DNA of 64,000 nucleotides from Geosiphon pyriformis (lineage: Eukaryota; Glomeromycota; Glomeromycetes; Archaeosporales; Geosiphonaceae), in NCBI GenBank assembly GCA_016748015.1, contig JAAOMT010000183.1, forward strand, positions 284,708 through 348,707, written 5' to 3'. The notes below the pieces were generated by a model. That model was not told the origin of the DNA. It searched no databases and saw nothing but the letters and a program-made list of their open reading frames with translations. The translations under genes and the position numbers were made by a program. Shown here piece by piece: positions 1 through 12,296 of this stretch. Every line of letters begins with the position of its first letter. Positions within the stretch are counted from its first letter, which is position 1.

Positions 1-3000
1 AGTAGTTGGTCATTTCAGCTCTAGTTTGAAAAATGGACGTTCACGTGAAGAAGAAAGAAAGAAAGCAAAAATTTTAGCCGATCTTAATCGTCAAAAGATT
101 ATGAACATTTGTCATGAATAGTAAAATTTATGATTTCATATGTCTATTTTTTATTCTTCTTATTGTAAGATAGTTTGCCTTTTCCATTATTAGTCCCACT
201 TGAGGATGTCATTGCCACATGCGAACCAGATTCTTTAATTCTTTTCAATTTAGAAATGATTCAACGCAATTCCCCACGGTTATTCAAATTGGTAAACACG
301 CTGTTACAGGTTGGCCCAAAATCCAAAATATTACTCGTGTGTTTTTGCCAAGTATTTATAGCAAACAACTATCAAACTTTGCCAAATTTTCTAGTTCTCG
401 CGTATTGAAGCAGGTCATGTGAAAGCATATTATTGTGAAACGGAAATCGCTGGGGTCACTAGGGAATTGGTCTTAAACTTTCAGAGCATGGCTAGATCAT
501 TTGGGTTAACTCTTCCAATCGACATCCCAGTCGATGAAGTCTTAGAAAGTCAATTAGAGTGCGAAGTCTATCTTGATTTAGACTTGTATGAAAAGATCAT
601 ATTTAATTTATGTAATATTTAATTTTTATTTTAAATTTGGACGGCTAACATATTTCTAATAATTTTAATCACTCTTTCTCCAATTTACATAACACACATG
701 AGATGGAGGGGTAACTATACATCTTTACCCTGGAAAAATAGAATCTCGTGAGGTGGTTTTTATAGAAGTTTCTGATAAAGGTTTGTTTGCCTTTTAATTT
801 CATTTGGAGGGATTTTTTTATATCCTGGCAAATTCTAAAATTTTTCACTCCAAAGGTGTCGGACTCCCAAAAGAGATCCTCCCAAATATTTTCCAGCGTT
901 TTTATCAAGTTCAATCAAAACAATCCCGCAGTCATGAAGGCACCGACATTGGACTTGCTCTTGTTAAAGAATTAATAAAACAACATGGAGGAGATATAAA
1001 AGTGACTTCACAAGTCGGTGTTGGATCTACATTCAAAGTTTAGATCCCAACTGGAAAAGATCATTACCAAAAAATAATATTATAAAAAGGAATAATCCAA
1101 GTCCATGGAATACCCAATTTAAAACCTTTGAGTTATATTTAGAAGAAACCAAACAATGGATCACGACCAAACATGAAACTCGAGATTTACACTCAAAATT
1201 AGAAGATGATAAGAAAATGATGGACCATTTAAAGACTTTGTCTATCGCCTCGCCAAAATTAGATGCCTCGAAAGAAACTTTGGGTCTAACTATAGAAGAG
1301 GTTTCAAGTGATTTGCAAATACATTATAGGGTTCTTATAGCTGAAGATAATGCTGATATGGGGTAACAATTAAAAGCTCCTTTCATATATCTCACCATGA
1401 TGGTGTTTTTTTTTAAAAAACCTTCATAGGTAATGTTCGGATTTTTTTACAAAATTTAGAAACTATCTCACCAAGATTCTCGAATCTGAGTTTGACGTTA
1501 TTTACGCGTGCGATGGCCATGATGCTCTCAAGATCATAAATAATGGTGTTAAGTGGTACATTTTTAAGTTGATTTCTTTTTGTTTTTTTGAATTATATCC
1601 TATATTCACTTAATTTTTCATAACAGATATCATGATGCCTAGCATGAATGGCTTTGAACTTTTGAAAATCATACGCTCTGATCCATTTACTCAAACAATT
1701 CCTGTAATTCTCTTATCCCCAAGAGCAGGTGAAGAAGCGAGCGTGGAAGGTTCGTAATAACTCAAAATCTTTTGATTTCATATTAATATCTAACCGTGCT
1801 TAGTTTAAATTTTAAGGACTCGATAAAGGTGCTGATGATTATATGACCAAACCTTTCAAGCCCCTTGAACTAATTGCCCGTGTACGAGCTAATATCAAGC
1901 TGTCAAAAGTATGTAATGAGCTCGTAGCTCAACAATATCAACAAAACCAAGAGCAACAGTTATTATTTTCTATTAGCAACAAAATTTATTCCGGATTAAA
2001 CACTCAAGAAATCTTATCAATGGCAGTCGAAGAGCTTAATCGAATTATCACCTGTGATTCGATACTTGTCCTCTTAAATGATCCAATGAATAAAGGCATG
2101 GCGAAAATTATGGCTGTTTCGACTAACTACGCAGAAATACAGGCTCTATTGGGCATCCAAGTTCCTTATAGAGCAATTGGTGAAAATCAAACATGACTTG
2201 ATCAATTGGATATATTACCAGAAATCAATTCGTCTTTGTCATCCCTACCTGAGTCATTAGTTCCAATCAAAGGTAATTCGGTTCCACTTGTTAACAGAAC
2301 TTATAAAAAAAGCAGTTTTTCTGATTCTGAAGTCCAAACCTACACAAATCATTTTTCACAAGTCCTTAATCAACCTGTCTCTTCAATATCGGTCGCTATT
2401 CACCTTAACTCTTCTTGTTGAGGGTGGATCTTTGCTCATCGAAAACCCAATCAAACTTGGTCTAACGTTGAGAAGATATTCTTGCAACAGGTTTCAAATC
2501 AAATCAGCCTGGTTATAACTCATAACAACCTTACTGAAGAAAATTAAACCATGAGGCACAGATGGAAGCAGTCAAAGCCGCAAATAAGGCCAAAAGCCAA
2601 ATTCTCGCCAATACTTCTCATGGTATGTTAAAGATGTTCTCGATATCCCAAAAAGAAATTGATACTGAAGAATAATCTCTTTAGAATTACGTACACCCTT
2701 GGGGGCTATCATCGGAGTTTTATCTGCCTTTGAGGATACGCGTCTCACTGCCGATCAAAAAGATATGGTCCGAATACTGGATCATGCTTCTGATGTAGTT
2801 CTTGCCATCATAAATGATATTCTGGACGCGGCGAAACTTGAAGCTCATAAGATTACCCTCAACAATCGAACCTTCGATTTATTTGACCTTGTCGAAAAAA
2901 CCGTTGAAATTTTTGGGGAAAGTGCTGGCGCCAAACACATTGAATTAGTGTTACTCTCTGAAAGGTCGAATGAATTACCGAAATATGTGAAGTCTGATCC

Positions 3001-5106
3001 TGAAAGGTAATAAATTTTGCTTTAAAGTTATGGCATATTATTCAAAATGAAATCTAAATTTTCATGAATTGGGTATTAATAATACAGGTGCAACAAATTT
3101 TAATAAATTTGTTATCAAATTCGTATGTAGTTGACTTTTTATAGCATTGAATTTTTAGCTTTCTGCTTTTGAAAGACTTATAAAGGTTTATTCTAGCGTA
3201 AAATTTACCAAATCTGGAGAAATTGTACTTAAAATTTCTTTGGCTTCATCTCGGGATACTGAAATTAAAACGGGTGGATCCAATAGTAAACAGACGGATT
3301 TAACAAATGTAGTCCTACTTTTTGAATTAAACGATACAGGGATTGGGTAATATGCATTTGAAATACATTTATCTAGTTTTCAAAAGAAGCCTAAGTTGAA
3401 AAAACCTTTTAACCTTGAATAATTTTTTAGGATCGATCCAACTTTCATTAAAGATATTTGGAAAAGCTTCTCACGAGGTGATTCTTCAATAACTAGAAGT
3501 CAAGATGGCACTGGCTTAGGTCTATCGATTTGCAAAAATTTAGTAACTATTAACGGAGGCAATATAGGAGTTCGGAGTGAGCTAGGAAAAGGCAGTCACT
3601 TTTGGTTTACTTGGAATGTAGAATTTCTTGCATTGGATGGAACGTCATCGACATCATCTACTCAAATGACACCTATTGAAAGAATTTTAGTTATACCACC
3701 CATAGTAAAATCAAAGAAAATTTTCATTGTTGATTCGGTTGAAGCCTCTCGATCTGCTATGGTAACAATGCTTAGTTCTAGCGTTCAAAAAGTTGAAGCA
3801 TTTGAAGATGGCTCCAAGGCAGTAATAGCCACAAAAGCTTTGCGTGATCAATATCACTGCTCACCATGTGATGTAGTTTTCTTTAATGTTGATGAAAAAA
3901 ATGCTGACCAAGTATTAACGACGGCAAAAGAATTTCAATCCATTTGTGGAAAAGACAGATTAGCTATTGGATTATTCGTATTTCGATCCTTGGAAGGCTA
4001 TGCTTTGGGCAAAGAATTAACAAGAAAAATTGGTGGTCATACGGCGGCATACTGTAAACCTATCATGCAACGACGATTACTAGACTGTTTGCAAAATATG
4101 GAGCTTTCTAATTCAGCCAAAATGGATGAACACAAGCCAACAGTCGGATTATCTGTTCGATTTCGAGTTGAAAATTTTGGTTATCAAAATCCCCCAAAAC
4201 TTTATAGCAGCCCGGAATCTCCGATCATCAGCAACTTGCATGTTGAGGTCAAAGAAGTTAATGATGTCAAAGTTGGAACAATGCAGAAGATTTCAGCTTT
4301 ATCATCAAGTTATTCCCCCTCTGAAGAAATATCAAAGGCAATAACAAAATCAGTTGCTTCAAAACTACCGAAAAAGAGATCCGCTTCCAATGGAATTCAA
4401 GACCTAAAATATTTAGAATCATCTAATAAATCTCGAAATCGAGCCATCTCACAGTCAAAGTTAATTCTATGCGTAGTATGTGGGTTTCTCTATTGTTGAT
4501 TTTCTAACATAAATTCCTAATCTGACGACTTTGGAATAAATCTTGATTTTTAGCAGCATAATTCTAACAATTTGAAGTCTTTATGTCTCTTCGGTATTCT
4601 ACTTATATCAAAAATGCGGATATAGAAGTGACTACATTTCAATTGGTCATTTAGGTTATTCAACATCAGCTTACCACTTTGGCTACCAATCATTATGTGT
4701 CATGAATGGGCAAGAAACAGTGAATATAATGCAAGGAGAAGTCGGCGCTTCTATTGAATCTGCTGAGGGCTCGAATCGGCAAAATAAAATATCCTTGATT
4801 CTAATGGATTGCACTATGGTAATTTTTTGTTTTACTTGAGTGATTAATTTCTAAAATTCTTATATTTTGCGATAATATCAAGCTGCTTTTTCTGCTATAG
4901 CTAAAAATGTCAGGATTTGCTACGTCCAAAGCCATTCGTGCTTTAGGTCACCTCAATCTGAAATTCCTATTGTTGCATTAACCGCTTCTGCCGATAAAGA
5001 CACTGGATATCAATGTTTAGAAAATGGAATAAATGATTATCTTTCAATGCCGTTGAAGATTTCCCAACTTAAGGATAAGCTAGTCCAATCGATTAGTGAC
5101 AATTAA
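1..5106 (+). pseudogene. Decayed dual hybrid histidine kinase (5' end outside window)
   Basis: A two-component sensor kinase of the fungal dual hybrid type, reconstructed across introns. In order: HisKA (phospho-acceptor His codon at 113-115 in CHE), HATPase (DKG|VGLPKEI around 775-875 and the downstream G-box glycines, about 430-1040), receiver 1 (VLIAEDNAD at about 1335, DIMMPSMNG near 1627, DDYMTKPF near 1840), a GAF-like segment (about 1920-2530), a second HisKA whose SH|ELRTPL box is split by the intron 2623-2684, a second HATPase (N-box about 3090-3210; LNDTGIG about 3335; GTGLGLSI about 3510), a receiver-like domain without a clear acceptor Asp (about 3710-4100), and a last receiver (ILMDCTM, 4798-4818, to 5106). 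Clear introns: 121-173, 310-397, 781-855, 1750-1816, 2623-2684, 4819-4900. In-frame stops (699-701, 1041-1043, 2194-2196, 2419-2421) and several frameshifts break it, so it is called a pseudogene. Protein-level similarity is still good, so the decay looks recent; assembly error is the alternative. Confidence 0.85.
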
Positions 5107-6914
5107 ACAACCTTCAAACCACATTTAAGAACTAAGGCAAAAATATAAGAGCAATGAGAATCTCCTAATTTAAGATTTTTCTCTTTTCAGCTCTACATTT
5201 AATTGTAGAATTCAGCATATAAGGTCTATAATGAAGACTTGACTGTATTTTATCACAATACCCAATTTCAAGCCCACATCATCTTTTTTTACACGCAACA
5301 TATATATTTTCCTAGATAGCTCTTACCTAAAATTTAAGAGATAGAACGAATTTTACTTTGGAAATATGTTTTAAAGTAAATTTCTTTTTTGAAATATGAA
5401 AATTTTCTAATTCTATGGTTTTAAATCGTAAAAATAACAAATTAAAACGATTATATAGTATGAAAAATTATATTAATTGAGATAATAAAAGTCGCAAATT
5501 CAAAATTATTTTTAAAGAAAATATAAATTGGGGGGAAATTCTCTTTCATAAAAAATATCAATAGAATATAAGATGAAACAAATAAGTAGCATATTAATTA
5601 CGTAAAAGATCTTGAGATAATTGAAAATATTTAAATGCTGTATTTATATATATTGTTATTACAAATAATTATCATATATATTAATAAGTTTATAAATTAA
5701 AGTTTTGTTAATACAGAGGATAATCAATATTAAATTAACAGATAACTTTATTTATACATATAAATCTCAATTTTATGATTAAATTTAGAATTTTAATTAC
5801 AACATAATAAAAAAATGATCATTTAAAAAAAAAACTTTTTTAAATCACTTAATGCATTTAATTAAATGATAAGAATGATTTGATTTTTCATATATTTTGT
5901 GCTTTTTAAAGTTGGTTTTAAACAATCTTTATGATGGTTTTCATATTATATCCAATTTTTTTAATAATTTTAAATCACTTTTTTTATTATTTGTTTTTAA
6001 ATTAAAAAATTTTGAAAATATAAGATTAAAAACCATATAAAATTAAATTTTTTTGGTTTGATCTAAATAAAATTTTAATTGAATCAATACTATAAACAGT
6101 CATCATAAGCAGAATTCTGTTATAGATTCGTTTTGATTAAAAATTATTATAATTTATTTATATTACAATTGGTACTTATTAAATTACAATTGAAATTTAT
6201 AACCACTTTTTAATAACTACCTAAAAGGTTTCATTTGATAATAAATTTCCATCATTCCTAGAAAGTTTAATAATTTTTCTAGAAATTGGATTTCATAGTT
6301 ATATTCGAAACTAAAATCTCATTTTTATTCTCCCGAGTTATTGTCAAAAAATTGATTATATATATAATTAATACTACTTCCTAAGCAAAGAAAAACAGAA
6401 TAACAGTGATGGCACCGAGGCATAAAAGCCGCAAATTCTAGTAAAACGTATACTGGCTATTGCTGAGCCAATTTTAATGCTAAAATAGTTGATTAGTAAA
6501 ACGTTTCCAAGTTTAATATCTTTCTTGAATAAAGCATGTAAATCAACCGATTCAAGATTTACCTTACTCTTAAATGATTTTAATTTGCTTCTAATAATAT
6601 TTTGGCAATTTAATTTGAATTCAAATTTAGGTATGCCATGGGATAGAAATTGAAAAAAACATATCATGGCAATTATTTTTTTGATTCACAATTTATACCT
6701 TTGATTTTTATTTAGCAAAGATCACGACAAAAACTGATTACATAAAAAATTAAATTATGTGATTAGTGATTTGATGATTTGATGATTTGAGATTTGTCAC
6801 AAACGAAAACGGCAAAGATAGTCGACGAGTTTGCTATTTATTCAAAAAATCTTTTGTGTAGATTTTCACAGCCTGTCCTCTTTGATTTACCTCTCTAAAA
6901 TTTAAATTAATAAA
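5107..6914. other. AT-rich intergenic region
   Basis: No gene is supported. The open frame on the minus strand at 6374-6667 has no recognisable motif and low-complexity composition. The last 150 bases before 6915 hold a short repeat of TGATT units (about 6768-6790) and are the likely promoter and 5' leader of the SANT gene. Confidence 0.6.
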
Positions 6915-9362
6915 ATGCTTTTAGTGACGAGATCGTTTCGAATACTTAATTTTACAAAGCATGTTTTAGCCACAAAAAATTTCATCACTTCAAAATCTTT
7001 TATTTCACAGATGCCGAAAATTCTTATCTTAAAGCAGTGGACCGCGGTTGAAACCAAAAAGTTGATGGATGGTGTGAGAAAATATGGCACAAATTGGGAA
7101 TACTTACAAAATACCTTTTTTCCAGAAAGAAAACCTCAAGATTTGGAGCGAAAATATCGGCGAGAAATGGAATATTTCTCACCTAAAAAAAAGCTACCTA
7201 TTCGCAAAGGTACACGGAAAAAATCTAATTCCCCACTTGTTGCGATTTGGACACCGAGAGAGGATCAAAAGTTAAAGGAAGCTGTCGAACGACATAGTAG
7301 AAAATGGGATATGATCTCCGAAGAGTATTTCCGGTCAAAAAGAACACCAGAAAGTATAAGAAATCGATATTTTATCATTTCATCAGATACAAGATTCGTC
7401 CAAGGTAGCTCTGACTGGAATTCTCAAGATTCACAGAAATTAAAAACAGCAGTGGAAAAACATGGCCGAGATTGGGCATTTATCACACAAGAATACTTTG
7501 ATTCAAAGTGGACCCCAGCCGCTTTATTTGTAAGATTTTGCCAAATACAGAGAAAAGAGGCCGTTAATGAAAGAATTCAAAACCCGGAATCACATATTAC
7601 TTTCGATACTCAACCAAATATAAGGCCTTCAGTCTTAACTATTCCTCCAACGACGGGAGTCCCTTTAGTCAAAAAAATAGTTGCAGCGAAAAAAACTAAT
7701 CTAGTCGTACAAACATCCCCAATTGAACAAAGCAATGCACCAGAAAAAGTAATAAATGCAGGGGAAAAAGATCCTATAATTAATCAAAATCGCGTAGCGA
7801 CAGTAAAACCTTTAATTAAAGAAATATCTCGAGGAATAAATTTGCCCACAATAAAAGAGCTATCTCAACCTAAAGCAGTAACTGCAGTGGATGACAAAAA
7901 TCTCATAGTGAAAGCAACACCCTTAATTAAAAACATATCTCAAATCACGGAAAAGCCTATTGTAAAAGGGTTTTCGCCAACGATAGAAATCTCGACAAAA
8001 AACCAAATTCCGTCTGTGGCAAGATTTTCTCGAACGAAAGCATCCGAGAATGAAGAAATAAATCAAGAAAAAGAGATGCCTAAGATTAAAGAGCCTTTGC
8101 AAAACAAAGTTATAACATTAATCAAAGAAATACCTGAAATGAGAAAATCGCTTAATATCAAAGAGCCTTCGAAAACCAAATTAATATCAACAACATCTGT
8201 AATGAGAAAACCACCTACAATAAAGGAGTCTTCACAAATCAAAATATCACTAATCAAAGAAATACCTGAAGCTAGAGAAACACCAACCAAAGCAATATCA
8301 CCATTCAAAAAAATTTCTCTAGTGAAAAAAGCGCCTATTGTCAAAGAGCCTGCGCAAAGCAAATCAATATTACCAGCCAAAAAAACATATGAAGCTATTA
8401 AAGAGCCTTCGCAACCCAAGTTAATATCACTGGTCAAAGAAATAAGTTTAATCCAAAAGCCTTCGCTAAACGAATTAAGATCCTCAGTTAAAGAAATACC
8501 TATAATCCAAAAACCTTTACAAATTAAATTAAAAGAACCATTTAAAGAAATACCGAAAGAGACAAAATCGCCTCCCGTGAAAGAATTTTCGGAAACCAAA
8601 GTAATAACACCAGTGAAAGAAATACCTATAGTGAAAAAAACGTCTACCATCCCAATAAAATCATCAATCAAAGTGAGAAAACCGCCTACCAAAGTAACAT
8701 CACCAGTTAAAGAAATACCTGTAGTTAGAGAGTTATCAAAAGCAGAGTTATATCTAGTAGTACAATTAATAAAAATGAAAGAGCAAGGCCCATCGTCATA
8801 TAAAACTCTGTCAACAGGACTGATTTGTGAAAATGAAATTCCTCTTGAGATAGGTACTTATTCAGCGAAGAGGAGTCGGTTAAGTAAGTGTATAAACGAA
8901 TTGTTGAAATCTGCCTTCATTTTTCTCACTTTTGATTTATTTTATTTAGGTCAAAGCCTAGCCATGGAATTTCAAAAGGAATATAGTCGTCATCGAATTC
9001 GGCTTTCGAAAATATTACAAAAGCTAGTTGAAATCGATTCGCCCATAGGAAATAAAAAAGTTTATTATTCTCCATCTATCAGTTCCGGAAAAGACAAGAA
9101 TCAAACCTCTAGCGCACCTACCGAGTTGAGTGAAGAAGACAAAACTAGGCTTCGTTACCATGAATTGCTCCATCCGACCATACCCATAGTACATGTAAAT
9201 CAGGGTCCATTCAATCCTGATGAAAAGATGGCTTTTGATTACGCCTTCTTGAAGTATGGAGATAGTTGGGATGAAATATCTGAGAAAGTTGGGTCTAGAA
9301 CCCCACAGCAATGCATGTTGCATTGGCGTAGTTTAAAAACTTCCAAACAATTGGGGAAATGA
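6915..9362 (+). CDS. Multi-SANT/Myb protein with mitochondrial-type leader
   Basis: Three SANT/Myb-like repeats sit near the N-terminus (about residues 41-83, 110-152, 167-209), each with spaced Trp and a K-x-G-x-x-W core (KYGTNWEYL, RHSRKWDMI, KHGRDWAFI). A fourth lies at the extreme C-terminus (KYGDSWDEIS, then SRTPQQCMLHW). The middle, about residues 240-620, is a low-complexity tract of imperfect units rich in KEIP and KEPS. The first 43 residues contain no Asp or Glu but many Arg, Lys, Ser and Thr (MLLVTRSFRILNFTKHVLAT), typical of a mitochondrial presequence. The frame is open through 815 codons, but 8884-8949 is a consensus intron (GTAAGTG...TTTATTTAG) of 66 bp without a stop; removing it gives 793 residues. 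The SANT fold normally binds DNA or histone tails; organelle targeting is inferred. Three more SANT genes follow downstream. Confidence 0.85.
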   Translation: MLLVTRSFRILNFTKHVLATKNFITSKSFISQMPKILILKQWTAVETKKLMDGVRKYGTNWEYLQNTFFPERKPQDLERKYRREMEYFSPKKKLPIRKGTRKKSNSPLVAIWTPREDQKLKEAVERHSRKWDMISEEYFRSKRTPESIRNRYFIISSDTRFVQGSSDWNSQDSQKLKTAVEKHGRDWAFITQEYFDSKWTPAALFVRFCQIQRKEAVNERIQNPESHITFDTQPNIRPSVLTIPPTTGVPLVKKIVAAKKTNLVVQTSPIEQSNAPEKVINAGEKDPIINQNRVATVKPLIKEISRGINLPTIKELSQPKAVTAVDDKNLIVKATPLIKNISQITEKPIVKGFSPTIEISTKNQIPSVARFSRTKASENEEINQEKEMPKIKEPLQNKVITLIKEIPEMRKSLNIKEPSKTKLISTTSVMRKPPTIKESSQIKISLIKEIPEARETPTKAISPFKKISLVKKAPIVKEPAQSKSILPAKKTYEAIKEPSQPKLISLVKEISLIQKPSLNELRSSVKEIPIIQKPLQIKLKEPFKEIPKETKSPPVKEFSETKVITPVKEIPIVKKTSTIPIKSSIKVRKPPTKVTSPVKEIPVVRELSKAELYLVVQLIKMKEQGPSSYKTLSTGLICENEIPLEIGTYSAKRSRLSKCINELLKSAFIFLTFDLFYLGQSLAMEFQKEYSRHRIRLSKILQKLVEIDSPIGNKKVYYSPSISSGKDKNQTSSAPTELSEEDKTRLRYHELLHPTIPIVHVNQGPFNPDEKMAFDYAFLKYGDSWDEISEKVGSRTPQQCMLHWRSLKTSKQLGK

Positions 9363-11347
9363 GGATTCGAATTTTTGACTGGCCGGGCCCTCAAGATCAA
9401 AAATCGGGCAATAATTTCGGAATGTTTTTATGTAATCAAACGAAAACCGTTTTTGATGTAAAAATTCAGCTTCATTTGTATGACCTCGAATTTCCATAAC
9501 TGATGTCTGCCTCTCTTTTTTCCTGAATTCCTAATGTTGCAAGAAACCAAAATGTTCACAAAAAGTCCTAAAAACGAAATTTGTTTCAGAGGCATTTAAA
9601 AGGTTCTTTTAAAAGTAATCGATAGAAGAATAGGATATTCACAGGTTCGACTTGAAAGATATATCGAAGAGAATATTCTCGCGTCTAAAGGTTGAATTCT
9701 CATTACAACTACAGCAGTTAGAAGACAGTCACTTGGTTTAACCCGGAACTTGGGCAGGTGAGTTCCAGCTTCGGGAAGAAAGTATGAATTCTAATATGCA
9801 AGCGTGACTAGGCAAAAGATTAACAATACAGGGATCGTGTTACTGGAACAGTCTCTTTTTTCCATGGTGCACGTAATCTTAATGTTAAACTCTAATAATT
9901 TCCATATGAATGATTTCCCTCATTCATATTCGCTAAATTGAATAGCAAAGATGGACCTTCACGACCAACACAATATTTCGTAAGATCTTTTTTTTGGTTG
10001 TTCATATTAATGTAAATAAAAATATATTTAAGAACATCGAAACGAGTTTTATTGGCAGGTTCAAAAACGGCTTCAATCAATGAGTGTTCAATAGTATTCG
10101 ATTAATTCATTTAACACTTACCGATCAAAAGTAGTTATTGTGGAGGGAGAGAATGCGTTTTTTCTCAAAGCGAATGATAAGACGAAAAAACTTTTCTTTT
10201 AATTTTGATCATTTCTTTAATCAAATTTTCATTGATTGTGAATATAGACTTTAAGTGAAAATGGGTACGAAATTTTTTCGATGAGAAAATTTTGATTTTT
10301 TTAAAACAGACAAATCAAATCATTGAATGACAATAAAAAGTATTGAAATATAATTGATTTTCAAGGCATACAACTTTCCATTATTTTTAATATTAAAATA
10401 AATGTGTTTTTTATTTCGAAGGCTAAAGTGACAAAGGGTTAAAGCTGAGTAAATTTTTGGTTCGGTAGCGGATTTGGCTACCAGTTGCTGCGGCAAAAAA
10501 AACTGGGAGGAAAAAATTGCACCAGTAGAGACATCAAGGAAAGGAATTGTGGCATCTGGTGTGGGAACACAGCATTTGGCTGCCATAAGCAAGAGGGTTT
10601 AAAAGAATTGGTAGATGTTAACAGATATATCAATTTTAAAGATTGGGTAGGGAGCATTTCAGGTGGCCGGTCACATGTAGAAAGCACAATCTTCGAATTC
10701 TTATTTAATTTATATTTTTCAAATTTAGTTTATAATATAATTTAAATTTTCTTTTTCTGATGAAAATTTCCAACTTATATTTTATAAAATATTTTTTATT
10801 GACATCCGTTTATTTAAAACATGTTTAATAGATATTTAAGCGTTTTACTGTTATAATATTTTGACATGCTTTATTAAAAGTGTGGCTGCAAATATTAAAT
10901 TTTGAGGTTTAGGTTTATGTTTAGGTTTTATTGGCTATATATTTTTACAAACACTCAAATTATCTAAAAAAAAAGTTCATTGAAAAATATTGTTAATTTA
11001 TAATACATTTGTCATTTATTTTTTTATACTTTAAAAATAGTAATCATAACAAAAAAATATGAATTAAAAAAATTATCACTAAAATTTATTGTTTTTTTAC
11101 AGTATTTCTTTCAAAATTTTATTTATTTTGTAGCTGTTATTTTCAAACTTTGTAAAAATAGTATTTTATTAATATTACAAGTATAATACTTATTTTTAGT
11201 TAGAAATACTTAATTTTGACTAAAATTAAGTGCAAATTGTATAATAAACATCTAAAATAAGTTTTTAATAAATTGTTACATTTTATATTAATAAGACTTA
11301 ATTAAATAAACTTTATATAAAGTTCATTTGCTTTAATTTAAGCTACT

Positions 11348-11381
<34 letters not shown>

Positions 11382-12296
11382 TAAATTTTAGTTATTAAAA
11401 ATAAATTATTTAGCCAAAATATAATTTAAAAATTAATATGATTTAAAAAACAAAAAAAAAGAATAGCAACAATATTATTAATATTTTGTTAATATAACAA
11501 AAAATGACTATATTGTTTACATTTTTTTAGTAATCGTATTTTAATTCCAAACTTAAATTTAATTAATTAATTTCTTGAAATAAAATAAATATTATGTGCT
11601 AATATTAAATTTTCTAATCGTAAATTATTTAATTTATAGTTAAAATATATGTTACTGATGGTTTTATTTTTTTTTATTTAATTTTTTATTTAATTTTTTA
11701 TTGAAAAAAAATCATCCTTATGCAGAAAATAAAAAAATATATTACTTTATTTATTATAATTTATAATAAATCTTTTTTGTTTCAGTTATGTAAAATTATT
11801 GCCTTAAGCAGAGTATTAACAGCATCATACAAAAATTACTAAAAAAAAAGCCTCTCGCATACTTATACGGCTAAATATTCAATAGGGCTTACCTAATCTC
11901 CATGGCAAAGAAATCAAAAAGTCCGCACCAATTTGAAATAGAGCGCAAGTCCAATATTGTTTTATTGTTCATCCTAATTTGGATAAATGGCTATTTTTCT
12001 CAAATTTTAATATTCATGTTGCATATGTACATGAATAATAGAGTTGGCGGAAAGATAACTTATATTCCCACGTATGCAAGTTCTAAATGGAAACCGTTTT
12101 GCTAGATTACAAAATCCCTTTTAAAAAAATATTAAAGACTTATATCTATCATCAAATTTGACCTTTTTTTGAAATAATAAAGAGGATTATGGTTTTATGT
12201 CTGATGATAAAAGGAATCAAATTTGAGTAACCTTAGCAAAACAGCTAAACCACTTATATAGACTTATTTCTAAGGAACCTTTTTTTTGGATCAAAT
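9363..12296. other. Intergenic, no confident gene
   Basis: 9363-10320 has mixed composition without a credible protein. A GC-richer patch at about 10440-10690 interrupts an otherwise very AT-rich stretch and holds overlapping open frames on both strands (10485-10745 plus; 10478-10687 minus), none recognisable; it may be a transposon scrap. 10745-11860 is AT desert with an AAT run at 11350-11379. A 67-codon frame at 11902-12105 encodes a hydrophobic stretch but has no other support. Confidence 0.5.

Noticed and set aside
6374-6667. 97-codon minus-strand frame
   Set aside because: No motif, no intron context, and AT-biased composition.
8063-8692. 209-codon open frame on the minus strand inside the large SANT gene
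   Set aside because: It is the antisense of the KEIP/KEPS repeat tract, with repetitive composition; the plus strand has clear domains.
10320-10745. Overlapping frames in a GC-richer patch, and a possible structured RNA
   Set aside because: No known protein motif; no tRNA or other RNA consensus (such as a B-box) could be found.
11902-12105. 67-codon frame with a hydrophobic middle
   Set aside because: No homology, no conserved context and short; kept only as a note in the intergenic entry.
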